Source: Saussurea involucrata (Eukaryota > Streptophyta > Magnoliopsida > Asterales > Asteraceae). Taken from it: a DNA stretch of 64,000 nt. The translations under genes were made by a program, and so were the position numbers. Position 1 is the stretch's first letter. Every line of letters starts with the position of its first letter. Location: NCBI GenBank assembly GCA_033807775.1, contig CM066324.1, forward strand, positions 134,159,501 through 134,223,500. Direction: 5' to 3'. Of this stretch, positions 48,374 through 60,525 are shown one piece after another. The notes below the pieces were generated by a model. The model did not search any database, had not been told where the DNA came from, and worked only from the letters and a program-made list of their open reading frames with translations.

Positions 48374-50921
48374 TGTAACACCCTCGAATTTGGAACGAGC
48401 AACTAACTTTAATTTCAATAAAATAACCAAAAGTAGATAAAATCATTTCTACAATTCATTCCTGAAAATACCTCAGAATTTAAACATTATAATATCCACA
48501 ACTAAAACTTAAGATGGGCGTTACTTAATACAACACAAGTTACTAGTCCCAAATAAATGCGGAAGATTCACTTAATCAAAATCATCTCTCGTGCACTCTA
48601 CTAGCACTCGTCACTTCATAGTGTAGCTAAAGCTACTTCCAACCTGAGCCTGTTGCACATGCCGACAAATAAAAAGGGTTAGACTAACTCCTAGTGAGTT
48701 CAAAATTTTTATCATGACTATATAAATTCATAAATCGAGAGGAGTGTAGTTTTTAGTCATGATTTCAAAAGAGTTTACTTTAAATGCAAATCACCCATTT
48801 TCCAACTCACACAATTCCCATGCTGAAATCTTTAATATAACATGATTTCCTAAAATAGACTCTTTTCCAAAATCAGAGTGAAAGGTGAAATAGCATTTAA
48901 TACTCAAAGCGATTAAATTCATAAATATTCGTCATTATTCCAAAACATCCCAAAACATGGATGAAACATAATTCACAACTCATATAACGTGGAAAGGCAA
49001 ATCTCATAATTATGATACGTCACCGAAAACATGGATAAACACACATACCCAAAACATCACCTTTCGGTGACGGGGGAGACCCGTATACATTGCACGTGAC
49101 GGAACACTAAAGTGGGTCACCTACGATGCAATAAAAACACCCACGTGGATTACTCTCGCAACCTAAGCTCAATCACCCCAGATCTATTGCTCGCGAGACT
49201 CGGGATCCCCCAACTTCAACCACCCCAGGTCTATACATTGGGTCACCAAATCCACAACAGCACATTAGTGATTACACCTTACTGCCCGACCATCCCAGTC
49301 CACGCCTTACTTATCATGGATCCCGATGCCTATCCCGTGCTAAGCACATATATGAAATTACACCTTACTGCCCATGAGACGACTCCCGACCATCTAGGTC
49401 CACGCCTTACTTATCATGGAACCCGATGCCTATTCTGTGCTACAAAAGAAACTAACGTCTCGTAAACTGGGCTCAATCACTCCAGATCTATTGCCAAAAT
49501 GAGCTCAATCACTCCAGATCTATTTCTCGCGAGACTAAGGGGAAACTCAAATACCTATGGATTTATGGCTAACAAGGTCTAAATATTACACGACCCCAAA
49601 TGAATAAACAAATGCATTCAAATCATGCAATTCCCCAATAACATAAATCATGACCAAAACTCAACTTTGAGTTATCAAAATTTGACAAATGTCCCCAAAT
49701 TTTGATAAAATCCAATACCGAGCCACAAGCTCAACTAACTCAAAAGATAGTTCATGAAAGTCATAAAATGACATTAAATATAACAACACACACCGTTTGC
49801 CAGTAAATACTTCAAATCCATGAAAACCCGAAATAAAACCGTGGATCGGGAAAACCCTCCTTTCCAAAAGACTCACACTTTTACATTTTCAAAACATCTC
49901 ATGATGTACTATATGCATATTTCCAAAGTATCCACAAAATGCATTTTCATAACAAATAGACTCCATTTATCACATAAATCAACAACTCATTTTCATGTAT
50001 GATTTATCCATCACATTTTCCAAAATTCCAAATGTAAGTGTTTTACCATATTTACAACCATAAATACTTCAAAGGTAAAACCCATCAAATAACTCAACAT
50101 TGATAATTTTCATGTAAAACACGCAATTACTTGGAAAATAACATTTTGGCAAGTACAAAGTTTTCACAAAGTAACTTGAACTCACCTTGCTAGATTTAGG
50201 CTAAATCTAGATTTTTCCCAAACGTATGCTCCTTTGAAGCAACTTGAATCCTCAAGCCAAATCTTCCAAAAACCTAGATCCATAAATTTCCAACCATCAA
50301 TAACCCTATCCAACCACATACAACCATTCCCCAACATTTATCATCCAAAATCCCGAATGCAACAAAACCCCAATCTTCATAAATAAAGAAGGAAAAGATT
50401 ACCTCCACCAATCACTACTAAAACCCTCCAACAATACCATCAAAATAGAAAGAAGGTGAAATCAACCACAACATAGCATTTGGGTAGAGAAATATTACCT
50501 TTATCACATGAATCTCCAACCAAAAGCTTCTAATCACCCACAATAGCTCCAAGCTTCCATATCTTCAACAATGGTGGGAAGTGGGTTTAATTTGGTGAAG
50601 AAATGAGGAAGAGGAGAGGGTTTGTGTTCTTGAGAGAAAACGGCTGAGAGAGGGCGAGAAAGATAGAGTTAGGGTTTGAGAGTAAAAATGAGGAGAGAGG
50701 AAGAGAAAGGGCATAAAATATCCAAAGTATTCCATCAGACAGGTCGCGGACGTCCACATAGCACTTCGCGGACGTCCGGCCTCGGCCGAACCAAAATCCT
50801 TTAAAAAGATATGTTGCTTCCGCGGACGACCCGTGGGCTTCCGCACTTCACGGACGTCCGGCATGTCCCTCGTGGACGTCCGTGGCCCAAACTTTGGTTC
50901 TCCAATTTTCGGGGTGTTACA
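48374..50921 (-). repeat. 5' LTR (right copy), 2,548 bp
   Basis: About 70 bp longer than its partner. The excess comes mainly from an added block at about 50,780-50,860 containing further GGACGTCC-like words, plus an extra CTACTTCCAACCTGAGCC at about 48,633. Promoter signals for the element would lie here on the minus strand. Confidence 0.95.
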
Positions 50922-50926
50922 ATATT

Positions 50927-51248
50927 TTTGAAAACACGTTTGATAAAGAACGTATCAAATCCCTTATGGGACAATCAGTTCTCTTTTCCAACTGATGTGG
51001 ATCTTACAATCCAACCCCCTTGCAGTCCAGCATCCTCGCTCACACTAATTCGATTCCCAATATCATTTGTGACTTCCCATTCCAATCGTACAAATTATTG
51101 TTCGTTTTGTTTACATCTGGATTCATGGTTTAAAAAAATGTCTAATAAAAGTGCTATACATTCTCTTATAATACAACATTAGTTCCCATTGCTCAATCAA
51201 TGTTGGGTCTTACACCAGGTCAGTTTACACGGTCGGTCAATCCACCGG
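50927..51248. repeat. Old repeat at the target of both LTR insertions
   Basis: Wording such as GGGACAATCAG, CCAACTGATGTGGATCTTAC and TCCAGCATCCTCGCT resembles a widespread dicot repeat I remember in similar form. This identification is from memory. No gene. Confidence 0.4.
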
Positions 51249-51253
51249 TCACT

Positions 51254-54200
51254 TGTAACACCCCGATTTCTGGAAGGGATCGATCTTTGATGATAAACAT
51301 GAAAAATAGAATTTTGCAATAAATCCTAGATTTTATAGTCTTGTTGGATGAAGAATTCAAATACGAATCCAACGGTCCTTTCCGGAGCGAAAACGAAGAA
51401 GTTATGGTCAAAACAGTTTCGGTACCCCTGAGCTACTATGACTAGCGACTATGACCAGTGTCAAAGTCGTTGTCATAGTCGCAGGCATGTACCTGGTTGT
51501 TGTCAAATGCGATTTTTTTAGCTTTCTTCTTCATTTCTCACCTCACAACTTTTCCTTTCTCTCCAAAACCGATCTCCCACGATATCCTATGAACCCTAAC
51601 TCATTTTTGGGTCTTTTCTCTTAGAAATCTAGTGTTCCCTCATCATTTATGCTTGTGATTTCATCTCTTGGTGCAAGATTCAAGTTTCACCTCCATTTTC
51701 TTGAGATTCAAGGGTTTGAGGTTTTACTCAAGATCCATGGGGTAAGTTCATCCTCTCCTTTTCTAAATCCTTATATGAGTTATAAATGCTCCATTAATGA
51801 CTTCCTAGTAGTTATATTTCTCAAATTTCGGTTTGGATGACTTTGGGAAAAGTTAGGTCAAATTGGGGTTTTTGGTCAAAATTGAGATTTTGATATAAGA
51901 TGTGGGGGAAACGATTCTAAGGGGGCGTTTGGTTCGCAGAATGTTTTTTGGATGGAATGGAATCTGTCAAAGGAATTTGACTTTGATGGAATTGGAATGG
52001 AATGTTGTCAGGTTTGACCAGCTGTTTGGTTGACAGAATTGGAATGGAATCTGTTAAAGGAGTTGAAATCTGTCTGTTTGGTTCACAGAATGTAGCTTTG
52101 GAATTGGAATGAAATTTTGGTAAATGACCAAAATACCCTTTTGATAATTTTAATTGTTTTTTTCAAAAAAACGTTTTAATAAAATAGTCATTATATACTT
52201 TATTTGTTTAACTAAAAATGCTTTAATAAAATTATTATTAGATACTTGAATGTGTAAAACATATAACATACATAACCCAAACACAATAATAAACCAAATA
52301 ACGTTACTTCATCGATTTTGAAAATAAATGTAACATAATCACAAGTATTCTTGCTGTCAAAATAAATGTAACATAATCACAAGTATTCTTGTTGTCAACA
52401 TAAATGTAACATATATGGAAAATCACATATATGTCTTGCTGTCAAAATCAAAAAACCCAAATTCACAAGATATTAATTACAAATGAATATATAGAGAACA
52501 CAAGTATTCTTGCTGTCAAAATTACAGGAGGAGAGAACGAACCACAGGTTCGATATTGCTGTCGATGGAGAAGAAAACGACCGACAGGTTCGATTTTCTT
52601 GGGGCTCGATGGAGAAGATAGACGATTTCTTGCTGGTTGTTCGATGGAGAAGATAGACGATTGGTTGCTGAATCGATTTCTTGCTGGGTTGTTCGATTGG
52701 GCTCGATGGAGAAGAACCACAATTTGGGGGTCGATACAAATGGGAGTGTCGGCTGGTGGTATATCAATTAGGGCAAGGGGTATTTTTGGAATAAAAATAA
52801 TAACACATTCCATTCCTTTAAAATCCCTACATAATGTGATGGAATGTCAAATACATAAAATAAGGAATTCAATGGAAAGTTTTAAGATTCCATGCTACAA
52901 AAGATTGAACCAAACACTGGAATGGAATCTGGTCAATGGAATGTCACATTCCAATTCCACCAGATTTCATCACTTTCCAGTGAACCAAACGCCACCTAAG
53001 TGTTTGGGGATGATTATTTATGGTTTGAAACTTGTGGATTTAGGTTATTGGAAGTCTTGGCTTGAAGATTCAAGTTTCTTCAAATGAGCTCAATTGGGGA
53101 AGATCTAGATTTAGCCTAAATCTAGCAAGGTGAGTTCAAGTTGATTTGTGAAAACGTTGTACATGCCAAAAATGTTTATTTTAAAATGTGTATGTGTTTT
53201 ACATTAAATTATCAATTGTTAAGTTATTGGGTGGGTTTTGATTATTTGAAGTGTTTACTTTTATAAACCTTGCAAGACACCCACATTTGGGATTTTTGGA
53301 TAATTTGATAAATAAATTATAAATGAAAGTGTTTTGATGATTTATTGCATAGATGGGTATTATTTAGTAAAAAAATGCATTTCTAGTATTTGTTGGAATT
53401 ATGCATAATGGATGTTACAGTATATCATTGGATAATCCCGACCTTGTGAATATTTTAGAAAGTGTAAATCTTTTGGTTTTAAGATAGGATGTATCTCGAG
53501 TTTTGATGAATAAATCTTAAATATTGGTATTTTAATGATTCCTCTTACGAAGGTAAATCTTTTGGTATAAATACTCTTGATGGGTGCTTTGTGAAATGAT
53601 TTGTCTTAATCTAGAGTTGGGTTGAGTTATTCATGACTATGGATCATGTTTCGCATAAACGTGAGTTATTTACGTTTGTTGCATTTTGTGACTTTTAATA
53701 AATGGTCAATTGATTTTGGTTGAGCTTACGGCTCGATTTATGACTTTATTGAGTCTTGAGGACATTTGTCCAATTTTAATAATGTAATGTGGAGCTTTGG
53801 GTGTGAGTTGCATTTACTGCATTTTATTTAGAGAGTACATGTTTTGAGTATGTATGTCATTCAAGTGGAGTCATGTACTTTTAGACTGTAATGCATTGGA
53901 TCCATAGGCATGTAAGTCAGTCATATTTAATAGTGAGGAGTCTTGATATTCTCACTTTGGGAATTATGCCTGAACTGGCGTTGTTGATGTCTTGTTTCTT
54001 TTGTGGAGAGGAACCGTTACGGGTTGTACTCCGGGACTATGAGTTATTTGGTGTCTGTCTCTTTGTGCACGAGAAGTGGACTATTGGAACACATGGTTAT
54101 ATGCGGTAGGCTGTTCGGGGCCACTAGCGAGTACTCGAGTAGGCAATAAAGGACATTGAAGTTCTTGAGGTGTAACTCGTCTAGATTGGATAGGCAATAT

Positions 54201-54680
54201 GGTCTCATAAGTCCTTGAGGTGTAACTCGACGGAGTAGGCAATAAAGGCATGTATATGGTTTGAGGTTGTGATGTCTTTATGGCATGGGAACTAAAATTG
54301 GGACTTAAGGTGTAATCCAATAACATCATAGGTGACGCCACTAACCCTTTTTATTTGTCGACATGTGCAACAGGTTCAGGTTGGTAATAGTTCTAGCGAC
54401 ACTGTGAATAGATGAGTGCTAGTAGTGTGCTCGAGAAGTGATTTACTTAATGAAGTCTTCCGCATTTATTTTGGGATTCGCAACTTGTACTTGGGTTAAG
54501 TAACACCCGATATAGATTTAGTCTTTGTAATAAGACTTGGGTTATGAATTGCTTGAGGTTAATTATAGAACTTAATTTGAGATATTTCCAGTATTGGTTT
54601 ATAGGAAGAAATTCTATTCTTTTTGGATGTATTATTGAAAGTTTTAGTTAGTTGCTTTTTCCAATTTAGAGAGTGTTACA
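51254..54680 (+). mobile_element. Solo LTR of a related family, 3.4 kb including a nested insertion
   Basis: Starts TGTAACACCCCGATTTCTGG and ends GAGAGTGTTACA, with perfect 5-bp duplications TCACT at 51,249-51,253 and 54,681-54,685. No second LTR, primer site or interior is present, so it arose by recombination between two LTRs. It shares blocks with the 42-51 kb element in the opposite orientation, for example GATTTAGCCTAAATCTAGCA, GTGAGTTCAAG and CTTTTTATTTGTCGACATGT. Confidence 0.92.
51921..52996. mobile_element. DNA transposon nested in the solo LTR, 1.08 kb
   Basis: The left end GGGGGCGTTTGGTTCGCAGA and right end AGTGAACCAAACGCCACC are inverted repeats, flanked by TAA (51,918-51,920 and 52,997-52,999). 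Both ends are rich in GGAATGGAATCTG and its complement. The centre has short repeats of GTTCGATGGAGAAGA. A 218-codon frame crosses it but looks like repeat translation, not a transposase. Confidence 0.85.
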
Positions 54681-54830
54681 TCACTGGATGATACGAGTGA
54701 CATGAAATGATCGCAAGTGAACCACAATAACTTTACAGTTCAAAATCAGATAATTTATTCAAGAAAATGGGATTAGAACCAAGTTAGTTAAATTATTAAT
54801 ATATATAAGGTTTAAAACACATGGAAAAGT

Positions 54831-55428
54831 TTCAAATGAGAACACCCCTATTTTATGAAAATGCAATAAAACTTTTGGACCTCCAAATTAAGTAACACAT
54901 AAAAATTAGGATAGATAAAAATAAACTAGTGTTAATCCATAATTTCTGTTATCCTAAATTTATCATTATATCTTAAAATTTGTTATTATCATCGGAGAAT
55001 ATTTATGTTGATGCGTTCGTTGTCGATAATGATTTGATTTTTCCGTGATAATAATGTGATAATGATTTGATAAACTGAAGACTTTTTATGATGTGATTTT
55101 GATGTGACGATCATCTAATAATCATGTGATTTTTGTTGTGATAGTGAGGTGATTTTTTGTGATAATTTTGTGATAATCAAAATCCAGTGATGATCACGTC
55201 TACATTCATGGCTCCGTCTGTTCATTATGTGATTTTGTTGTGATAGCAATATGATAATGATATGATACTGGTTAGCGTATTATTTGTGCTTTTAGAGATA
55301 AGGATGTCACCAAAATTACAGATAAATACAAATTACATGATTATCCTTTTTTTTTTACTATGGGTTACAATTCTGAAAGCCCATAAATATTCCCACATTT
55401 TCCTAAAATAGAGGTGTTCTCGTTTGAA
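54831..55428. mobile_element. MITE with GTGATAATGATGTGA core, ~600 bp
   Basis: TTCAAATGAGAACACCCCTA at the left mirrors TAGAGGTGTTCTCGTTTGAA at the right, with pairing over about 35 bp. The core repeats TGTGATTTT and GTGATAAT words. No clear duplication at the edges. Confidence 0.75.
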
Positions 55429-55689
55429 TCTCCACTCTTAAGATATTTATAGACATATAAAACGAATATTGGAAATAGATAAATTGTAAATTTCGATGTT
55501 AAAATTGCTAAAATTTTAATTTATAAAAATAAAAATGAACTTCGTAATCATTGGTATTAATCCTTATATACTTATTGGACCTAAAGAATAGGCCCATTAC
55601 ATGGACTATCATGGTGTGGCCCAATCTCCACAAATACATATTAATATTAATAGTGTTGTTTATCATGTATTAATTTTTAATTGAGAAAT

Positions 55690-55842
55690 GTTTAGGCTAT
55701 ATCGAAACTAATCCTAATAAGACATTAGCGTTGATAAACTCAATGATCATAACTGTTGTGAAAGTCTAGAATCAAATCCAGGGCAGATGGAATATTCCAC
55801 CGCATCCTAAGGGCGTCAACCACTACGCCACAACCCTTGTGG
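55690..55842 (-). mobile_element. Probable diverged SINE
   Basis: Minus strand: CCACAAGGGTTGTGGCGTAG head, then TGGATTTGATTCTAGAC at the B-box position and GATTAGTTTCGATATAGCC at the end, in the order seen in the 5.2-kb SINE. Confidence 0.6.
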
Positions 55843-58800
55843 TTAACTGGGAATCTTACTCGGTAAGAGACATATACGAAGGACTGAAAAAACTGACCCA
55901 ATAAACAAGAGAGAAGACTCTTACCTAGTTAGCACTTACCGTGTAAGTGGTTTTTACAAACAAATTATTTAATTGACCGGAAATGTTACCCGATAAAGTA
56001 TGGTCACTCTTGCTCATAAACATTTGATAAACTTTTTTTGTTCTATTTAAAATAAGATAAAAACATTCACCATTAATGTAATTTTCCACATGTTAGGGTT
56101 GAAATTTTGTGAAGTGTTTCATGTGAAATAGTTTGGTCCAACAAAAAACCTAGTCTAGAGTAAGAAAGTAAGAAAAAAAACCTATACTAACTGTTTAATA
56201 AAGCATGTAACTGGTCTGGTATGTGTTGTTGACTTGTTGGTCATGTCCACTTAAAAAAAGAAAAAAAATCAAATGATCTTAATTCATTCCGAACCAATAT
56301 AAGTTGAACCTGATTCATTGTTGGTTGAATCCGAACTATACCTTGTCCAAAAAAGATCGATGGTCAGGCCGGACCTTCGGAAGGACAGGGCCGAAACACT
56401 ATTCTAAGGCCCGGGCCGGGCCGGGCTTGAGCACAAATATTCGAGCTTGCTTAGGCTTTTTATAAGCCCGGGCCCTAAAAAGGGCCTTAACCGGGCTTTC
56501 ACAATTTTTTTTTTAAATAGTGAAAAACGGTCATATGACCGTTACCCAACGGTTGGAAATTTTGAATTGAAGGCAAAAGTGTTAATAAATAAATTAAAGC
56601 AACAACAATATTCAAAGCTGGTGTATTGGCATGGTGGTAAGTGCATTGAGGCTATGGAGAGGAGGTCAGGACTTCTAAACTGGGGGTAGACGATATATTC
56701 TGGGGTTTTTATGAAGTGAGATTCAGGACTTCTAAACTGGGGGTAGGCGATATCAGTACGAACTATTATTAAAGAGATAATGTGACATGTCCCTTGTGAT
56801 GGAAAGAAAACAGAGAACAAAATAAATACAAATAAGCCGAAAAGACGATATTGGTAGGGTTTGGTATGTCGTCTTTAAAGATACATCTAATCTAGATACG
56901 TGGTTTTTGTCCTCTTATAAAAATACAAATATGACACGTTATTAAAAATTATCCGATCAAAAACCCTTTGAAAAAAAATAAAGTTTTAGACTTTTGTATA
57001 ATAATTAAATATATTTATTAAAACATATTTCAAACTAAATACTACTGTATAATATTTATAAAAATAATATTTTTAATTAAAAATGAATAAGGTGAAAAAT
57101 AGACCTCTTTATTAGGTGCTGCAAAGTGGAAGGTAGTTGGGAACTTGGGTTTGGGCCCCATTTTCAAATTGACATCATGACATGTAATACAAGTTTCATT
57201 TTATACCTTGTAATATGAAATTTTGACTAAATTACTCCTTCCACTTCATAAATTTGCATCTTAAAACCTTTGGTTGCAATTGCTATCTTCGTTAAGAGCG
57301 GAAAAAACTTATTTCTGCCATTGGTTATCAATAAGATTGTTTCAGTTGAGTAATTGAGCTATGAGTTATGTTCATATGACATCGAAACATGTGGAGTTTT
57401 GATCAAACGACCGATCCAAAACTATATTAAGTTATGGGTCAACTACAACAACAATAGCCATAAAAAAGATCAAAAAAAATCTAACCAAAATTCAAAAAAC
57501 TGTTAATATTGAAACTGATCACTTCATTCACTTTGTCGATCAGTGCAACAGAACAGTTTGAATAGACAATTTATAAGATATCTGTATTTCATATAGGAAG
57601 ATAACCAGACACGTTTCATATTTCAACCAAACAGAATTTGTGATTCCATTCCATATTTTTATTATTTCACATGAACATTGTAATCCAAGAGAAAGAGAAA
57701 TAAGAACAAATTTTATGAAACTTTTAAATACATGAAATCAAAAACTCAAACTTGATAAGAAAATAGAAAACAAAGGGTTAAAAGTGAAATTTGTGTTATT
57801 GTTTTATTAGGTGGTGAGCTCTATAAATGTTGGGCCCACCAGACCGCCGTACTTCTTGGAAAAAAGGGCATACAACGCAAATTTTTTCTACATTTTTAAA
57901 TTTAAAAATAATAAAAAAGTAATTTTACCTTCAAAATTTTCGTAAAAACAGTTTTTTTATATTTTGAGGTAAATGTGAATATTCATGTGATGCGTTGTAT
58001 TGGGAAGGATCGTATGAAAAGTTGAGAAATAAATTTGAACTGTTAAACACTTTTAATTAAATGTTGAACCATGAATTGCGTTTTGGCAGATACATGATCT
58101 GGTGCACCTCTTCATAAAGTGCGTCTATTTCTTATCCAACGATTGATAATCATTTGTCACGTTAACCTCAATTTTTTTTACCGGAATTCAACCTTATATT
58201 GTATACCCAAATCCTACATTCGATACCATTTGAAGATATAATTTAAAGATTTTGAATTTCAATACCATTTCCAACAACTGTATCATAATTTTAAAAAATA
58301 AAGTATCAAAAGTCAAAATTTCTAAAAGAAGTATACGTATAAATGCAACAACACTTTATTTTAACAATTTTAGCATTAATTATATTATTAAAATATTTAA
58401 TACATGTAATAAAATACTATTTATACTTTTTAAACATTTATTTTCAACATCTCCGATCTATAGGAAAGAATTAAAATCATATTTCACTATTTTATATAGA
58501 ATTTTGGAGTTTTCTTTAAATTTAGATATTTTCATCATATTTTAATTTTGTCTATTTGAATATAACATAAATCTATTAAAGTATACTTATTACATATACT
58601 TTTAAGACAACACCCTATACACTTGAGGACTCATGACTTTTGATGGGCGATTGCACCTTTAAGGCAGATCAAAAGAATGCAAAATCATCTGATGTGTTTT
58701 AGCCGAATTCCACTATTTCAAGTAGCTTTTAAGGATTTTAGATCGATTTCAAGGGATTTTTTTGATTTCTTGATTAAGTTTACATTATTTTTCTTTTTTT

Positions 58801-58934
58801 ATTGATATTCTTTATTTTTTCTAACATACTGATTCATCATTTTAGTTTAACAGACACATATTTCATGACCCAAAAAAAATCATATTTCGTAAAATAGGTT
58901 AAGGAGATAAAATATTGGTAAATAAAAATAAGGG
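55843..58934. other. Gene-free AT-rich interval
   Basis: Contains a fragment of the GGGCCCGG hAT family (about 56,400-56,500), a small direct duplication of CAGGACTTCTAAACTGGGGG (about 56,665 and 56,724) beside SINE-like TGGCATGGTGGTAAGTG (56,627), and old repeat debris at 58,120-58,200 and 58,620-58,800. No coding frame is supported. Confidence 0.5.
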
Positions 58935-60525
58935 AAATTAATTAAAATGTCCCAAGTTGACCAACGACTTACTGAAATGGCTCTCCAATTTCACGAAAAT
59001 ACCCAAAATATCCGTGAAAGGGTGCATGATCACGGACTCGTTTTGTGAATTGGATTTTGTCTGTAAAATTGATTAGTGGTCCGTGAAAATGATTTTTTTC
59101 TTCGTGAATGACTCAGAAAAGAAATCCAATCCATTAAAAGGAGTCCATGAATTTGAATGTAGGGTGAATTCATATCAATTAAAAGGAGTCCGTGAACCGA
59201 AGATAGAGTATTGGAATCCGTGAATTGGAATGTAGGGTGAATTCATATCAATTAACACGAGTCCGTGAATTGGAAAAAAAATTATCATTTCACAGACCAA
59301 TAATCAATTTCACGGACAAAAATAAGATTCCCAAAAGAAGTCCGTGTTCACCAGGGGTGTACGCGGGTTGGGTTGGACGGTTTTTGTCAATTTTACAACC
59401 CAACCCAATTATGGCGGTTTGAAAATTTTCAACCCAACCCAACCCATTCAAAAGTATAACCCAACCCAACCTAACCCTTGCGGGTTGTGGCGGGTTGGGC
59501 GGGTTGAACGGTTTGGTTGTATACATAAAATTCACGATTAAAATACGACAAATACAACTAAAATATTCCCAACAAAAATATTAGTTATTACAATCATCCA
59601 AATATATTAAATCCTTTATCTTAACATCAAAAGTGTAAAGTGTAGCATCGAATTCAAATCCTCAATCAAGCACCACCGTAAGTAGTAATCAAGCTTATAC
59701 ATAGGAAAAACATATAAAATTATTGACTATGAGTCTATGACTAAAACAGTAATCATAACTGCAAAAATATTGTAAACAGAATACAAACATACTAAAATAG
59801 CAAGCACTATAACAGTAAACAAAACTAGTTGCTACATCAGTGCCTATATGATTCGTTTGCTAAACAATCACTAAACAGTCGGCACTCGGCAACACAACGT
59901 GGTCGGCCTCACGTAATGTCAAGTAGTTTGGGTCTTAGATGTTAGAACTAGTTGCTAAATCAGTACCTATTTGATCGGTTTGCAAAAAATCGCTAAAGAG
60001 ACGACACTCGGCAACAACAACGTGGCCGGCCTCACGTAATGTCAAGTAGTTTGGGCCTTAGATGTTAGAACTTATAACTAGTTAACTCAAGTAGTTTGGG
60101 CTATGATTTATATAAAAAAAATTGTGTCTTTCTTAATATTAGATTATTAGTATTAGTTATTTAGTTATATTAATTTGTATTTTGGGCTGCACATATCATA
60201 TATAATTATATTTTATATTTATAATATATATAAATATAATTTTATCAAAATAATAATATTTGCGGCGGGTTGGGTTGGGTTGAGTTTTTCCAACCCAATT
60301 TCAACCCTTATAATTAGCGGTTTGGCGGTTCGACGGTCCAGCGGGTTGGGTTTAATTGGGTTGTTAGCGGGTTGGGTTGGTCGGGTTTCGCAGGTTGACG
60401 GTTTTCTGTACACCCCTAGTGTTCACGGACCATTTCACATAAATTTTGGGTTTTTTCGGGAAATTAGAAAGAGTTTAAGCATTTCACCGAAACGTTTGTC
60501 AACTTAGGATATTTTAATTAATTTA
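58935..60525. mobile_element. Foldback or MULE-like element carrying a nested hAT
   Basis: AAATTAATTAAAATGTCCCA with AAGTTGAC at the left mirrors GTCAACTTAGGATATTTTAA with TTAATTTA at the right. The interior left part repeats AGTCCGTGAATTGGA and GTAGGGTGAATTCATATCAA two or three times. The hAT element at 59,352-60,418 interrupts it. It ends about 200 bp before the pyrimidine-rich leader of the GT14 gene. Confidence 0.72.
59352..60418. mobile_element. Non-autonomous hAT element with GGTTGGGT words
   Basis: The ends CAGGGGTGTACGCGGGTTGG and TTCTGTACACCCCTA carry perfect 8-bp duplications GTGTTCAC (59,344-59,351 and 60,419-60,426). Its ends and subterminal arrays match 5,935-6,827. The centre has an approximate direct repeat of AACTAGTTGCTAAATCAGTA and GGCCTCACGTAATGTCAAGT (59,825-60,060). 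No transposase. Confidence 0.95.

Larger units (their letters stand above)
42224..50921 (-). mobile_element. LTR retrotransposon, 8.7 kb, non-autonomous or degenerate Ty3-type
   Basis: Two near-identical long terminal repeats (42,224-44,700 and 48,374-50,921) begin TGTAACACCC and end GGTGTTACA. A 5-bp duplication ATATT flanks the element (42,219-42,223 and 50,922-50,926). A primer-binding site beside the right repeat fixes the orientation as minus. The 3.7-kb interior has no frame longer than about 120 codons. Just before the left repeat the minus strand reads FEDEISLRLGGL and stop, resembling the end of Ty3/gypsy polyproteins, so it may be a decayed or deleted relative of that class. It would need enzymes from another copy to move. 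Confidence 0.93.

Noticed and set aside
43129..49465. Similar 63- to 117-codon frames in both LTRs
   Set aside because: They are duplicate translations of LTR sequence with no protein signature. Their presence twice is explained by the LTR pair.
50811..51182. 123-codon frame across the LTR boundary
   Set aside because: It spans the LTR end, the target duplication and old repeat sequence, so it cannot be an ancestral gene.
52431..53087. 218-codon plus-strand frame in the solo-LTR region
   Set aside because: It covers the nested DNA transposon and its repeat words, runs past its right end into the LTR, and shows no recognisable domain. Overlapping frames on the other strand are equally long.
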